A stretch of DNA of 37,274 nucleotides from NCBI RefSeq assembly GCF_001940455.1, contig NZ_MKQR01000022.1:1-37274 (forward strand), given 5' to 3'. The first letter of the stretch is position 1. Every line of letters starts with the position of its first letter. A model generated the notes under the pieces. That model made no database searches. It worked only from the letters and a program-made list of their open reading frames with translations, and was not told the DNA's origin. A program made the translations under genes and the position numbers. Origin of the DNA: Actinokineospora bangkokensis (lineage in GTDB: Bacteria > Actinomycetota > Actinomycetes > Mycobacteriales > Pseudonocardiaceae). Positions 1 through 11,598 of the stretch are shown piece by piece.

Positions 1-40
1 TTCCCCGGACAAGCACAACCACCACATCGAGCACCCCCGT

Positions 41-212
41 AGCCGGGCCGCCGGTTCCGTAGGTGGGCGCGCTGCTTTTGACCTTGTGCCAACTGTGACG
101 TGGCTGGCTTGAAAGGCGGCGGCTACGCCGCCGCACCCCAGAGAATCCTTCCCCGGCTTTCGTCTTTGGCTTTTCCCATGACGCAAGCACTTACGGAACG
201 GGTAGCCCGGCT
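41..212. repeat. Imperfect long inverted repeat at window edge
   Basis: The arms at 41-63 and 190-212 are complementary at about 19 of 23 positions and enclose about 126 nt. The enclosed part has its own hairpin around 116-133 (GGCGGCG, loop GCTA, CGCCGCC). No credible gene lies here: the short open frames lack a ribosome-binding site and recognisable residues. It abuts another hairpin repeat (221-370), so 1-449 is a non-coding, repeat-rich stretch downstream of glgP. Confidence 0.6.
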
Positions 213-220
213 ACGGACAT

Positions 221-370
221 GCTCGATGCGGTGGACTTGTTTGGGTGGGGAAGGCGATCATGAGCTACCCTGTCCGGGTTGAGCGGGGCTCTTTTGGCCC
301 CAGCTTTTCCCGCTCTCTCAGCTCATGATCGCCGTAGGGGCCCCACCCAAACAGGTCCACCGCATCGAGC
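221..370. repeat. Dispersed long-hairpin repeat, copy 1
   Basis: The left arm (221-266) and right arm (about 320-370) pair over roughly 45 nt, with one substitution and a 4-5 nt indel. The inner arm ends in the core GGCGATCATGAGCT. The loop holds a smaller GC hairpin (GGGGC, TCTTTTG, GCCCC near 286-301). The same layout (outer arm, GGCGATCA core, GC hairpin with CTTTT, then CATGATCGCCGTAGGG) recurs at 28744-28891. No transposase gene is attached, so this could be a MITE-like or structured intergenic element. Confidence 0.75.
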
Positions 371-413
371 CCGCAATGCAAATCCCGAAACGACCCGCCG
401 AAGGCGAGGCGAA

Positions 414-442
414 CCGCCCCCGGAGCACGACCCCGGGGGCGG
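414..442 (-). terminator. Hairpin downstream of glgP
   Basis: A perfect 10-bp stem (414-423 with 433-442, CCGCCCCCGG and its complement) with a 9-nt loop lies 8 nt past the glgP stop codon. There is no U-run, as is usual for actinobacterial terminators. Confidence 0.6.
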
Positions 443-449
443 CGCGGCG

Positions 450-2987
450 TCAAGCGAGCACGACCCGCCCCAACTCAGCGGGCGTGGCCAGCAACCTGTG
501 CTTCGGCAGGACCCGGGCGGTCACGCCCAGCGCGCCCGCGTGGGGCAGGGGCAGTTCCACCGCGTAGCGGCCCTCCCCCACCGGTGCCATCGTGGCGGTG
601 ACGACGTCGCTGAGGTCGTCGGTGTCGCTGACGCGGCCTGCGACGGCCTGGACCTCGACGTCGTCGGGGGACAGGCCCGCCAGGTCGACCAGGGCGCGGA
701 CGGCGACGCGGTCGCCGACGACCGGGGTGGTGTTCTCCTCCAGGGCCAGTTCGCAGTCGAGGACCTTGACGCGGGGCCAGGCCTCGGCGAGGCGGACGCG
801 GTAGGCGGCGAGGTCCTTGGCGGCGGTGAAGCCGTCGGCCACGGCCAGGGCGCCGGAGGTGGCGGCGGGGGCGTAGGCGGACTCGACGTACTCGCGGACC
901 ATGCGGGAGGCCTGGACCTGGGGGCCGAGGGCGGCGAGGGTGTGGCGGACCATGGCCATCCAGCGGGTGGGGACGCCCGCCTGGTCGCGGTCGTAGTAGA
1001 GCGGGGCGACCTGGGAGCCGAGGAGCTCGTAGAGGGCGGCGGCCTCCAGGTCGTCGCGGCGGATGGGGTCGTGGACGCCGTCGGCGGTGGGGATGGCCCA
1101 GCCGTTGCTGCCGTCGTAGAACTCGTCCCACCAGCCGTCGCGGATGGACAGGTTGAGGCCGCCGTTGAGGGCGGCCTTCATGCCCGAGGTGCCGCAGGCC
1201 TCCAGGGGGCGCATGGGGTTGTTCAGCCAGACGTCGCAGCCCCAGTAGAGGTAGCGGGCCATGGACATGTCGTAGTCGGGCAGGAACACCACCCGGTGCC
1301 GCACGCCCGCGTCGTCGGCGAAGCGGACGATCTGCTGGATGAGGGCCTTGCCGCCGTCGTCGGCCGGGTGGGACTTGCCCGCCACCACCAGCTGCACCGG
1401 GCGCTCCGGGTGCAGCAGCAGTGCGCGCAGCCGCTCCGGGTCGCGCAGCATCAGGGTGAGCCGCTTGTAGGTGGGCACGCGGCGGGCGAAGCCGACGGTG
1501 AGCACGTCCTGGTCGAAGATCGAGTCCGTCCAGCCCAGCTCCAGCGCCGACGCGCCGCGCTGCAACCACGCCGCGCGCACCCGGCGGCGGACCTCGCCGA
1601 CCAGGCGGCCGCGCAGCGCGCAGCGCAGCGCCCACAGGTCGGCGTCGGGCACCGACGAGTCCGCGATCGGCCCCGGGCCCTCCGGGTCCCCGATCAGCTC
1701 GGTCATCTCCTTGGCCGTCCACGTGGGCCCGTGCACGCCGTTGGTCACCGAGCTGATCGGCACCTCGCCGGTGTCGAAGCCCGGCCACAGCCCGCCGAAC
1801 ATCTCCCGGCTCACCGCGCCGTGCAGCTGCGACACGCCGTTGGCCCGCTGGGCCAGGCGCAGCCCCATGTGCGCCATGTTGAACATGCCCGGGTTGTCCT
1901 CGGCGCCCAGCGCCAGCACCCGCCGCAGGTCCACCCCGGGCAGCAGCGACTCATCGCCGAAGTAGTGCTGCACCAGGTCCACCGGGAAGCGGTCGATGCC
2001 CGCGGGCACCGGGGTGTGGGTGGTGAACACCGTGCCCGCGCGCACCGCCGAGAGCGCCTGGTCGAAGTCGAGGCCCTGCCCCGACACCAGCTCGCGCACC
2101 CGCTCCAAGCCGAGGAAGCCCGCGTGGCCCTCGTTGGTGTGGAACACCTCCGGCTGGGCCACCCCGGTCAGCTCGCAGTAGGTGCGCACCGCGCGGACGC
2201 CGCCGATGCCCGCCAGGATCTCCTGGCGGATGCGGTGGTCCTGGTCGCCGCCGTAGAGCCGGTCGGTGACCGCGCGCAGGTCGTCGGCGTTCTCCTCGAT
2301 GTCGGAGTCGAGCAGCAGCAGCGGCACCCTGCCGACCTGGGCCTTCCAGATCCGCGCGCGCAGCACCCGGCCGCCGGGCATCGCCACGTGCACCAGGATC
2401 GGCGCCCCGGACGGCTCGGTGATCAGCTCCAGCGGCAACCCGTTCGGGTCGAGCACCGGGTAGTGCTCGACCTGCCAGCCGTCGAGCGACAGCGACTGGC
2501 GGAAGTAGCCGGAGCGGTAGAGCAGGCCGACGGCGATGAGCGGCACGCCCAGGTCGGAGGCGGCCTTGAGGTGGTCACCGGCCAGCACGCCGAGGCCGCC
2601 GGAGTAGTTCGGCAGCGCCTCGGTGACCCCGAACTCCATGGAGAAGTAGGCGATCGCGGCGGGCATCCTGGCCCCGCCGGGGTCCGCGGCGCGCTCCTGG
2701 TACCAGCGCGGGTCGCCCAGGTAGCGGCGCAGGTCGTCGGACACCCCGGCCAGCCTGCCCAGGAAGTCCTCGTCGGCGGCCAGTGCCTCCAACCGCTCGG
2801 CGGGCACCTGGGCGAGCAGGTGCAGCGGGTCGCCGCCGACCCGCTCCCAGACGCCCCGGTCGACCGAGGCGAACAGGTCCTGGGTGGGCGGGTGCCAGGT
2901 CCACCGCAGGTTGGTGGCCAGCGTGCCCAGGTCGGCGAGCGGTGCGGGCAACCCGGCCCGGACCGTGAATCGGCGTACGGCTCTCAC
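450..2987 (-). CDS. glgP: Alpha-glucan (maltodextrin) phosphorylase
   Basis: This cytosolic enzyme degrades alpha-1,4-glucan by phosphorolysis, releasing glucose 1-phosphate. The 845-aa product is of the mycobacterial GlgP type: it opens with RAVRRFTVRAGLPAPL and the DUF3417-like segment (LRWTWHPPTQDLF), followed by the GT35 phosphorylase core. The PLP-lysine signature GTSGMKAALNGG puts the cofactor lysine at K604. I chose the GTG at 2985-2987 because family members begin with the equivalent of MKALRRFTVRA and an AGGG lies 9 nt upstream; an upstream ATG at 3021-3023 would add 12 unconserved residues. It is divergent from glgE across 272 bp and ends at a hairpin. The arrangement suggests balanced degradation and synthesis of the glucan made by the neighbouring GlgE route. 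Confidence 0.95.
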   Translation of the reverse strand: MRAVRRFTVRAGLPAPLADLGTLATNLRWTWHPPTQDLFASVDRGVWERVGGDPLHLLAQVPAERLEALAADEDFLGRLAGVSDDLRRYLGDPRWYQERAADPGGARMPAAIAYFSMEFGVTEALPNYSGGLGVLAGDHLKAASDLGVPLIAVGLLYRSGYFRQSLSLDGWQVEHYPVLDPNGLPLELITEPSGAPILVHVAMPGGRVLRARIWKAQVGRVPLLLLDSDIEENADDLRAVTDRLYGGDQDHRIRQEILAGIGGVRAVRTYCELTGVAQPEVFHTNEGHAGFLGLERVRELVSGQGLDFDQALSAVRAGTVFTTHTPVPAGIDRFPVDLVQHYFGDESLLPGVDLRRVLALGAEDNPGMFNMAHMGLRLAQRANGVSQLHGAVSREMFGGLWPGFDTGEVPISSVTNGVHGPTWTAKEMTELIGDPEGPGPIADSSVPDADLWALRCALRGRLVGEVRRRVRAAWLQRGASALELGWTDSIFDQDVLTVGFARRVPTYKRLTLMLRDPERLRALLLHPERPVQLVVAGKSHPADDGGKALIQQIVRFADDAGVRHRVVFLPDYDMSMARYLYWGCDVWLNNPMRPLEACGTSGMKAALNGGLNLSIRDGWWDEFYDGSNGWAIPTADGVHDPIRRDDLEAAALYELLGSQVAPLYYDRDQAGVPTRWMAMVRHTLAALGPQVQASRMVREYVESAYAPAATSGALAVADGFTAAKDLAAYRVRLAEAWPRVKVLDCELALEENTTPVVGDRVAVRALVDLAGLSPDDVEVQAVAGRVSDTDDLSDVVTATMAPVGEGRYAVELPLPHAGALGVTARVLPKHRLLATPAELGRVVLA

Positions 2988-3259
2988 GGGCACCGACCCT
3001 ACTGGCGAACCTGGATCGAGCAAGCCTCCCCGGCCCGCCGGGCCCGCCGCGGCGGTGACGGGCAGTCAGCGGCGGCGGCACCGCGTGGTGCCTCCGGGGG
3101 AAGGCGGGGCGATCGGGGTTGAAGGCGCGCCGGGCGGGGGTAAGTCCTGCTGGACAGGGCGCGTCTCGGCGGGTCGCGGCGATGGGAGGTCGGTGTGTGG
3201 GGCTTAATCGAACAAGGCAGACTGTGGCCACGCACCCGCGACCGAGAGGAGCCTGACCG

Positions 3260-5233
3260 GTGAGCGGTCGGCTGGGCATCGACGACGTCTCCCCGATCGT
3301 GTCCTGCGGTCGGTACCCGTCCAAAGCTGTGGTGGGCGAGCACATCCCGATCGGAGCCACGGTCTGGCGCGAGGGCCACGACGCCGTCGCCGCCACGGTC
3401 ACCTGGCGCGGGCCGCACGACGCGCGGGCCCGGCGCACCAGGATGGCGCCGGTGGGCACCGGCACCGACCGGTTCGCCGCGGTCATCGCCCCGGACGCCG
3501 AGGGCCTGTGGACCTACCGGGTGGACGCCTGGTCGGACCCGTGGGCGACCTGGCGGCACGCGGTCGAGGTGAAGGTGGCCGCGGGCCAGGACGCCGGGGA
3601 GCTGGCCAACGACCTGGAGATCGGCGCGCGGCTGCTGGAGCGGGTGGGGCGCCGCCCGGACCGCAGCGCCGAGCGCAAGCTGCTGCTGTCGGCGGCGCGG
3701 GCGCTGCGCGACACCACCCAGCCGCTGCCCGCCCGGATCGCGGAGTCGCTGTCGGAGCCGGTGCAGCGGGTCATGCACGAGCACCCGGTGCGCGAGCTGG
3801 TCACCAAGGGCAAGGCCCTGCAGGTGCTGGTCGACCGCAAGACCGCGCTCTACGGCTCCTGGTACGAGTTCTTCCCGCGCTCCACCGGTGGTCTCGACAC
3901 CGAGGGCAAGCCCAAGCACGGCACGTTCAAGACCGCCACCAAGGAGCTGGACCGGGTCGCGGCCATGGGCTTCGACGTGGTGTACCTGCCCCCGATCCAC
4001 CCCATCGGCGAGGTCAACCGCAAGGGCCCGAACAACAGCGTGGAGTCCCGGCCGGGCGACGTCGGGTCCACCTGGGCCATCGGCTCGGTCGACGGCGGCC
4101 ACGACGCGATCCACCCGCTGCTGGGCGACTTCGACGACTTCGACGCGTTCGTGGCCAGGGCCCGCGAGCTGGACCTGGAGATCGCGCTGGACTTCGCGCT
4201 CCAGTGCGCGCCGGACCACCCGTGGGTGTCCAAGCACCCGGAGTGGTTCACCACCCGCCCGGACGGCACGATCGCCTACGCGGAGAACCCGCCGAAGAAG
4301 TACCAGGACATCTACCCGGTCAACTTCGACAACGACCCCGAGGGCATCTACGCCGAGGCGCTGCGGGTCGTGCTGCTGTGGGTGGAGCACGGGGTCAAGG
4401 TGTTCCGGGTGGACAACCCGCACACCAAGCCGCCGGACTTCTGGGAGTGGCTGATCCGGCAGGTGAAGGCGCAGCACCCGGACGTGCTGTTCCTGGCCGA
4501 GGCGTTCACCCGCCCGGCGCGGCTCTACGGGCTGGCCAAGCTCGGCTACACCCAGTCCTACACCTACTTCACCTGGCGCACGGCCAAGTGGGAGCTGGAG
4601 GAGTTCGGCCGCGAGATCGTCGAGCACGCCGACGAGTCCCGGCCCAACCTGTTCGTCAACACCCCGGACATCCTGCACGAGTCGCTGCAGCACGGCGGCC
4701 CGGGCATGTTCGCCATCCGCGCCGCGCTGGCCGCGACGATGTCGCCCACGTGGGGGGTCTACGCGGGCTACGAGCTCTACGAGCACGAGGCGGTCAAGCC
4801 CGGCAGCGAGGAGTACCTGGACTCGGAGAAGTACCAGCTGCGCCCGCGCGACTTCGCAGGCGCGCTGGCCGAGGGCCGCTCCCTGCAACCGTGGATCACC
4901 CGGCTCAACGCGGTCCGGCGGGCGCACCCGGCGTTGCAGCAGCTGCGCACGCTGCGCTTCCACGCGATCGAGAACGAGCAGATGATCGCCTACTCCAAGG
5001 TGGACCCGGAGACCGGCGACACCGTGGTCGTCGTGGTGACCCTCGACCCGCGCAACAGCCAGGAGGGCACGCTCTGGCTGGACTGGGGCGCGCTCGGCCT
5101 GGAGCCGGGGAAGGTCTACCAGGCCCACGACGAGGTGTCGGGGCAGGTGTTCGAGTGGGCGGCGTCGGACGGCAACTACGTCCGGCTCGACCCGTGGCAG
5201 TCCGTGGCGCACATCGTCCACATCCGACGATAG
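3260..5233 (+). CDS. glgE: Alpha-1,4-glucan:maltose-1-phosphate maltosyltransferase
   Basis: GlgE (GH13_3) transfers maltosyl units from alpha-maltose 1-phosphate to growing alpha-1,4-glucan in the cytosol. The 657-aa protein has the N-terminal beta-domain (about 1-110), a helical insert (about 110-200), the barrel and a C-terminal domain. The nucleophile is D385 in [10 protein letters not shown] and the acid/base E414 in FLAEAFTRP. Both sit nine residues before D394 and E423 of the Streptomyces coelicolor enzyme, a consistent offset. The GTG start is supported by GAGAGGAG about 8 nt upstream. The 2988-3259 gap shared with glgP has no promoter I can place with confidence. It heads the glgE-treS-mak-glgB run, which together makes the complete trehalose-to-glucan pathway. 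Confidence 0.96.
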   Translation: MSGRLGIDDVSPIVSCGRYPSKAVVGEHIPIGATVWREGHDAVAATVTWRGPHDARARRTRMAPVGTGTDRFAAVIAPDAEGLWTYRVDAWSDPWATWRHAVEVKVAAGQDAGELANDLEIGARLLERVGRRPDRSAERKLLLSAARALRDTTQPLPARIAESLSEPVQRVMHEHPVRELVTKGKALQVLVDRKTALYGSWYEFFPRSTGGLDTEGKPKHGTFKTATKELDRVAAMGFDVVYLPPIHPIGEVNRKGPNNSVESRPGDVGSTWAIGSVDGGHDAIHPLLGDFDDFDAFVARARELDLEIALDFALQCAPDHPWVSKHPEWFTTRPDGTIAYAENPPKKYQDIYPVNFDNDPEGIYAEALRVVLLWVEHGVKVFRVDNPHTKPPDFWEWLIRQVKAQHPDVLFLAEAFTRPARLYGLAKLGYTQSYTYFTWRTAKWELEEFGREIVEHADESRPNLFVNTPDILHESLQHGGPGMFAIRAALAATMSPTWGVYAGYELYEHEAVKPGSEEYLDSEKYQLRPRDFAGALAEGRSLQPWITRLNAVRRAHPALQQLRTLRFHAIENEQMIAYSKVDPETGDTVVVVVTLDPRNSQEGTLWLDWGALGLEPGKVYQAHDEVSGQVFEWAASDGNYVRLDPWQSVAHIVHIRR

Positions 5234-5363
5234 GGGTCGCGCGGGGGCCGGTGGTGCGCCGACCCCCGCGGGCCGGGGCCCGCCGTGCGCGTGGAGGTGC
5301 AGTGGTGTACCTGTACGCAGGCTGGCCGACGACGACGACGGCGACGAGGTGACGGGGCAGAGC

Positions 5364-7174
<1,811 letters not shown>

Positions 7175-7178
<4 letters not shown>

Positions 7179-8515
7179 CCGACCGACCCGGGCACGACGT
7201 GGCGGACCTGGCAGAGGACCTGCGCGCGTGGCTGCCCGCCCAGCGCTGGTTCGCCGCCAAGGGGCAGGAGCTGACCGGTGTCCGGGTCGTGCGGGCCGCG
7301 GAGCTGTCCGAGGACCTGGTGCACGTGCTGGTGGCGGCGGGCGACGAGGTCTACCAGCTGCTCGTCGGGGTGCGCGCCGAGCTGCCCGACCACCTCGCCC
7401 CGGTGGCCATCGGGCCGCTGGGCGGGGGCACCGCCTACGACGCCGCGCTCGACCCGGACCTGGTGTCCGGGCTGGTGGACCTGATGGCCAAGGGCGCCGA
7501 GGTGGGCGGGCTGAGCTGGCGCGCCGAGCCGGGCGTGGAGCTGGTGACCGGGCTGCGGGCGCGGCCGGTGGGGGTGGAGCAGTCGAACACCTCGCTGGTG
7601 TACGGCTCGCAGTACATCCTCAAGCTGTTCCGCCGCCCGGTGCCCGGCCCGAACCGGGACGTGCAGCTGCACCGGGCCCTGCACGCCGCGGGCAGCAAGC
7701 AGATCGCCACCCCGGTCGGCACGGTCACCGGCGAGCTGGACGGGCAGCCGACCGTGCTGGGCTTCGCGCAGCGCTTCCTCGGCGACGCCGCCGAGGGCTG
7801 GGCGACGGCCACCGCCAGCGTCCGCGACCTGCTGGCCGAGGGCGACCTGCACGCCCGCGAGGTCGGCGGCGACTTCGCCGGTGAGGCCTCGCGGCTGGGC
7901 GCCGCCGTCGCCCAGGTGCACGCCGACCTGGCCGCGGCGCTGGGCACCGAGGTCGTCGACGCGGCGAAGCTGGCGGGCGCGGTGGACGCCATGCACGCCC
8001 GCCTCGACGAGGTGCTGGGCGAGGTGCCCGCGCTGGCCGAGCACGAGGCGAAGGTGCGCGCCGCCTTCGACGCCGTGCGCGGGGTCGAGGGCGGCATCTC
8101 CGTGCAGCACGTGCACGGCGACCTGCACCTGGGCCAGGTGCTGCGCACCACGGCCGGGTGGGTGCTGATCGACTTCGAGGGCGAGCCCGCGGCCGCGGCG
8201 GCCGAGCGCGAGCTGACCCGCTCGCCGCTGCGCGACGTGGCCGGGATGCTGCGCTCGTTCGACTACGCCGCCCTGCACCTGGTGGCGGGCGGCGAACCCG
8301 ACCACCAGAAGGCCACCCGCGCCGCGGAGTGGGCCGACCGCAACCGAGCCGCGTTCTGCGACGGGTACGCCACCGTCGGCCCGGACCCCCGCGCGCACGC
8401 GGTGCTGCTGCGCGCCTTCGAGCTGGACAAGGCCGTGTACGAGGTGCGCTACGAGCACCGCAACCGGCCGGACTGGGTGGCCATCCCGCTGGCCGCCATC
8501 AAGCGCGCCGAGTGA
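7175..8515 (+). CDS. mak: Maltokinase (ATP + maltose to maltose 1-phosphate)
   Basis: The 446-aa protein is the Pep2/Mak type kinase that supplies maltose 1-phosphate to GlgE. The N-terminal cap domain has the family signature [11 protein letters not shown] (residues 20-30). The kinase core has lysine K150 (YILKLFRR), the catalytic loop HGDLHLGQ at 314-321 (D316) and the metal-binding DFEGEP at 333-338. The GTG start overlaps the treS stop and is preceded by a perfect AGGAGG 12 nt upstream, inside the end of treS. The length is typical of the family (about 440-460 aa). It is followed after 52 bp by glgB. Confidence 0.95.
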
Positions 8516-8567
8516 GCGCGCCCGACCACGGGTACCCCACCGGTACCCCAGCGGAGGAGGAGCGAGG

Positions 8568-10730
8568 GTGACCCCCACGACCGACGAGATCGAGCGCCTG
8601 CTCGCGGGCACCCACCACGACCCGCACTCGGTGCTGGGCGCGCACCCCGACCCGGCGGCGGGCGCGGGCGCGGTGGTGCGGGCGCTGCGGCCCAACGCCA
8701 AGTCCGTCGCGGTGATCGTCGGGGAGGACCGGTTCGAGCTGGAGGAGTCGATCTCCGGCTTCTTCGCCGGGTCGATCCCGCTGGTGCCCAACGAGTACCT
8801 GCTGGAGGTCGACTACGGCGCGGGCCCGGAGCTGGTCGAGGACCCTTACCGGTGGCTGCCGACGCTGGGCGAGCTGGACCTGCACCTGTTCGGCGAGGGG
8901 CGCCACGAGCGGCTGTGGGAGGTGCTGGGCGCGCACCCGCGCTCCTACGACACCCCCGCGGGCACCGTGCACGGCACCTCCTTCGCGGTGTGGGCGCCCA
9001 CGGCCAACGGGGTCCGGGTGTGCGGCGACTTCGACGGCTGGGACGGGCGCGCGAACCCGATGCGCTCGCTGGGCTCGTCCGGGGTGTGGGAGCTGTTCAT
9101 CCCCGGGGTCACGGTAGGCACCCGGTACAAGTTCCGCATCCACGGCCGCGACGGGCAGTGGCACGAGAAGGCCGACCCGATGGCCTTCGCCACCGAGGAG
9201 CCGCCGCAGACCGCCTCGGTCGTCACCCGCGCCGAGCACACCTGGTCCGACGGGGAGTGGCTGGCCCGCCGCGACGCCACCGACTGGTCGTCGGCGCCGA
9301 TGTCGGTCTACGAGGTGCACCTGGGCTCGTGGCGGCAGGGCCTGGGCTACCGGGAGCTGGCCGAGCAGCTGGGCGACTACCTCGACGAGCACGGCTTCAC
9401 CCACGTGGAGCTGCTGCCGGTGGCCGAGCACCCGTTCGGCGGGTCCTGGGGCTACCAGGTCACCTCCTACTACGCCCCCACCGCCCGCTTCGGCACCCCG
9501 GACGAGTTCCGCGCCTTCGTCGACGCCCTGCACCAGCGCGGCATCGGCGTGATCGTCGACTGGGTGCCCGCGCACTTCCCGCGCGACGCCTGGGCACTGG
9601 CCCGCTTCGACGGCAGCCCGCTCTACGAGCACGCCGACCCCCGCCGCGGCGAGCAGCCGGACTGGGGCACCTACGTGTTCGACTTCGGCCGCACCGAGGT
9701 GCGCAACTTCCTGGTGGCCAACGCGCTCTACTGGCTGGAGGAGTTCCACGTCGACGGCCTGCGGGTCGACGCGGTCGCCTCGATGCTCTACCTGGACTAC
9801 TCCCGCGGCGAGGGCCAGTGGCTGCCCAACATCCACGGCGGCCGGGAGAACCTGGACGCGGTGAAGTTCCTCCAGGAGCTCAACGCCACCGTCTACAAGC
9901 ACAACCCCGGCGCCGTCATGATCGCCGAGGAGTCCACGGCGTGGCCCGGCGTCACCCGCCCCACCCACCTGGGCGGCCTGGGCTTCGGCTTCAAGTGGAA
10001 CATGGGCTGGATGCACGACACGCTCAACTACATCGGGCACAACCCGGTGCACCGGGCCTTCCACCACAACGAGATCACCTTCTCGCTGGTCTACGCCTGG
10101 AGCGAGAACTTCGTCCTCCCGCTCTCGCACGACGAGGTGGTGCACGGCAAGGGCTCGCTGTGGACCCGCATGCCCGGCGACGACTGGAACAAGGCCGCGG
10201 GCCTGCGCGCCCTGCTGGCCTACATGTGGGCCCACCCCGGCAAGCAGCTGCTGTTCATGGGCCAGGAGTTCGGCCAGGTGCGCGAGTGGTCGGAGTCGCG
10301 CTCGCTGGACTGGGAGCTGACCGAGCAGCAGTTCCACGCGGGCGTGCGCAGGCTGGTCAAGGACATGAACCACCTCTACCGCGCCGAACCGGCCCTCTAC
10401 GCCGACGACGTGCGCCCCGAGGGCTTCTCCTGGATCGACGGCAACGACTCCGGCAACAACGTCCTGAGCTTCGTCCGCCACGGCGGCGACCGCGACCTGG
10501 TCTGCGTGGCCAACTTCGCGGGCCACCCCCACCTGGACTACCGCGTCGGCCTCCCCCGCGGCGGCCGCTGGCGCGAGGTCGTCAACACCGACGCCCAGGC
10601 CTACGGCGGCTCCGGCGTCGGCAACTGGGGCGCGGTCGACGCCGAGCAGGTCAGCTGGCACGGCCGGGAGCACTCCGCGGTCCTCAACCTGCCCCCGCAG
10701 GGCGTCATCTGGCTCATCCCCGACGCCTGA
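8568..10730 (+). CDS. glgB: 1,4-alpha-glucan branching enzyme
   Basis: This GH13_9 enzyme makes alpha-1,6 branches in the glucan extended by GlgE. The 720-aa protein has an N-terminal region with two beta-sandwich modules (first about 15-95, CBM48 about 130-220) and the catalytic barrel. The nucleophile is D401 ([15 protein letters not shown]), acid/base E454 ([10 protein letters not shown]), and [13 protein letters not shown] is present. These lie four residues before E. coli D405 and E458. The GTG start has GGAGGAGGAGCGAGG just upstream. It is the last gene of the glucan operon and is followed by a 10-bp stem hairpin (10740-10769). Confidence 0.96.
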   Translation: MTPTTDEIERLLAGTHHDPHSVLGAHPDPAAGAGAVVRALRPNAKSVAVIVGEDRFELEESISGFFAGSIPLVPNEYLLEVDYGAGPELVEDPYRWLPTLGELDLHLFGEGRHERLWEVLGAHPRSYDTPAGTVHGTSFAVWAPTANGVRVCGDFDGWDGRANPMRSLGSSGVWELFIPGVTVGTRYKFRIHGRDGQWHEKADPMAFATEEPPQTASVVTRAEHTWSDGEWLARRDATDWSSAPMSVYEVHLGSWRQGLGYRELAEQLGDYLDEHGFTHVELLPVAEHPFGGSWGYQVTSYYAPTARFGTPDEFRAFVDALHQRGIGVIVDWVPAHFPRDAWALARFDGSPLYEHADPRRGEQPDWGTYVFDFGRTEVRNFLVANALYWLEEFHVDGLRVDAVASMLYLDYSRGEGQWLPNIHGGRENLDAVKFLQELNATVYKHNPGAVMIAEESTAWPGVTRPTHLGGLGFGFKWNMGWMHDTLNYIGHNPVHRAFHHNEITFSLVYAWSENFVLPLSHDEVVHGKGSLWTRMPGDDWNKAAGLRALLAYMWAHPGKQLLFMGQEFGQVREWSESRSLDWELTEQQFHAGVRRLVKDMNHLYRAEPALYADDVRPEGFSWIDGNDSGNNVLSFVRHGGDRDLVCVANFAGHPHLDYRVGLPRGGRWREVVNTDAQAYGGSGVGNWGAVDAEQVSWHGREHSAVLNLPPQGVIWLIPDA

Positions 10731-10739
10731 ACAGGTCAT

Positions 10740-10769
10740 GGTGGGCGCGTCCCCTCTGGCGCGCCCACC
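10740..10769 (+). terminator. Terminator-like hairpin after glgB
   Basis: A perfect 10-bp stem (GGTGGGCGCG at 10740-10749 with 10760-10769) and a 10-nt loop sit 10 nt past the glgB stop. It separates the glucan operon from the HATPase/ParA pair, whose own -10-like box begins 8 nt later. Confidence 0.7.
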
Positions 10770-10776
10770 AAGACCG

Positions 10777-10782
10777 TAGGGT
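10777..10782 (+). promoter_or_regulatory. -10-like box TAGGGT, leaderless start of HATPase/ParA pair
   Basis: TAGGGT lies exactly 6 nt before the ATG at 10789. No Shine-Dalgarno sequence is visible, and this spacing matches leaderless actinobacterial genes. It means the pair starts its own transcript at the first codon. Confidence 0.55.
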
Positions 10783-10788
10783 CGGCGC

Positions 10789-11598
10789 ATGGTGCTGTCC
10801 GAGGCGGAGGACGAGCGACGGCTCAACGAGCGCAGGCGCTCCCTCGACCTGCCCTTCGACGCGCGCCCGGCGAGTGGCGCCAGCCTGGCCGACGACCTGG
10901 ACAGGGCGCTCTTCGTCGAGACCATCGTGCCCTCCCTCGTCCCGCCCGACGTGCTCGCCGTCAACGGCCGGACGATCGAACAGCGCCTGTCCGCCCTGCG
11001 GATGACCACCGTCGACGGGGTACCCACCAACGCGGGCCTGCTGACCACGGGCGTCGACCCGCTGAGCTTCCTGCCCGGCGCCTACGTCCAGTTCTTGCGC
11101 GTGGACGGCACCGAGATCACCGATCCGATCATCGACGAGAAGCGCTTGGACGGTCCGCTCCCGGACCTGCTGCGGCGCGTGGACGAGATGCTGGTGCTCA
11201 ACCTGCGCTCGTCGGTGGACATCACCTCCGCGAGCCGGGAGAGGCGCGTCCCGGACTACCCGATCGCCGCCCTCCAGCAAGTGGCCAGGAACGCGGTCAT
11301 GCACCGCTCGTACGAGAACACCAACGCGCCGATCAGGATCACCTGGTACGCCGACCGCGTCGAGATCAGCAACCCCGGCGGGCCGTACGGGGCGGTCACG
11401 ACCGACAACTTCGGGCAGGGCCACACCGACTACCGGAACCCGACCCTGGCCGAGATGATGCGCGGCCTGGGTTACGTCCAGCGGTTCGGCGCGGGCATCC
11501 CGATCACGCACAAGGCGCTGGCCGACAACGGCAACCCGCCACCCGAGTTCCAGGTGACGCCCACGCACGTCGGAGTGACCGTCAGGAGCAGGGCATGA
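10789..11598 (+). CDS. RecG/AlbA_2-family GHKL ATPase, no DNA-binding domain
   Basis: The 269-aa protein matches the C-terminal two-thirds of AlbA_2-HATPase_c_4 proteins (the 'RecG-like C-terminal' ATPase family): RRRSLDLPFDARP, LSFLPGAYVQFLRVDGTEI, the N-box-like RNAVMHRSYENTNAPIRI, EISNPGGPYG, and RNPTLAEMMRGLGYVQRFG with GAGIP. Family members normally carry about 100-150 N-terminal residues of AlbA_2/Schlafen-like domain. This one begins just after that point, and the DNA upstream is the glgB terminator, so the domain is really absent. It overlaps the ParA gene by 4 nt (ATGA), implying coupled synthesis. It uses TTG leucine codons, as the ParA gene does. The role is unknown; a GHKL ATPase acting with a ParA partner is inference. 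Confidence 0.8.
   Translation: MVLSEAEDERRLNERRRSLDLPFDARPASGASLADDLDRALFVETIVPSLVPPDVLAVNGRTIEQRLSALRMTTVDGVPTNAGLLTTGVDPLSFLPGAYVQFLRVDGTEITDPIIDEKRLDGPLPDLLRRVDEMLVLNLRSSVDITSASRERRVPDYPIAALQQVARNAVMHRSYENTNAPIRITWYADRVEISNPGGPYGAVTTDNFGQGHTDYRNPTLAEMMRGLGYVQRFGAGIPITHKALADNGNPPPEFQVTPTHVGVTVRSRA

Noticed and set aside
279..3122. A 947-codon open frame on the plus strand opposite glgP
   Set aside because: It is a high-GC shadow of glgP: it is full of Gly/Ala/Arg low-complexity, has no family motif, and the minus strand encodes intact GlgP with the PLP-lysine motif.
5328..5348. GAC/CGA-rich short tandem run before treS as a microsatellite
   Set aside because: It is only about five imperfect triplets in very GC-rich coding-like sequence, not a repeat worth annotating.
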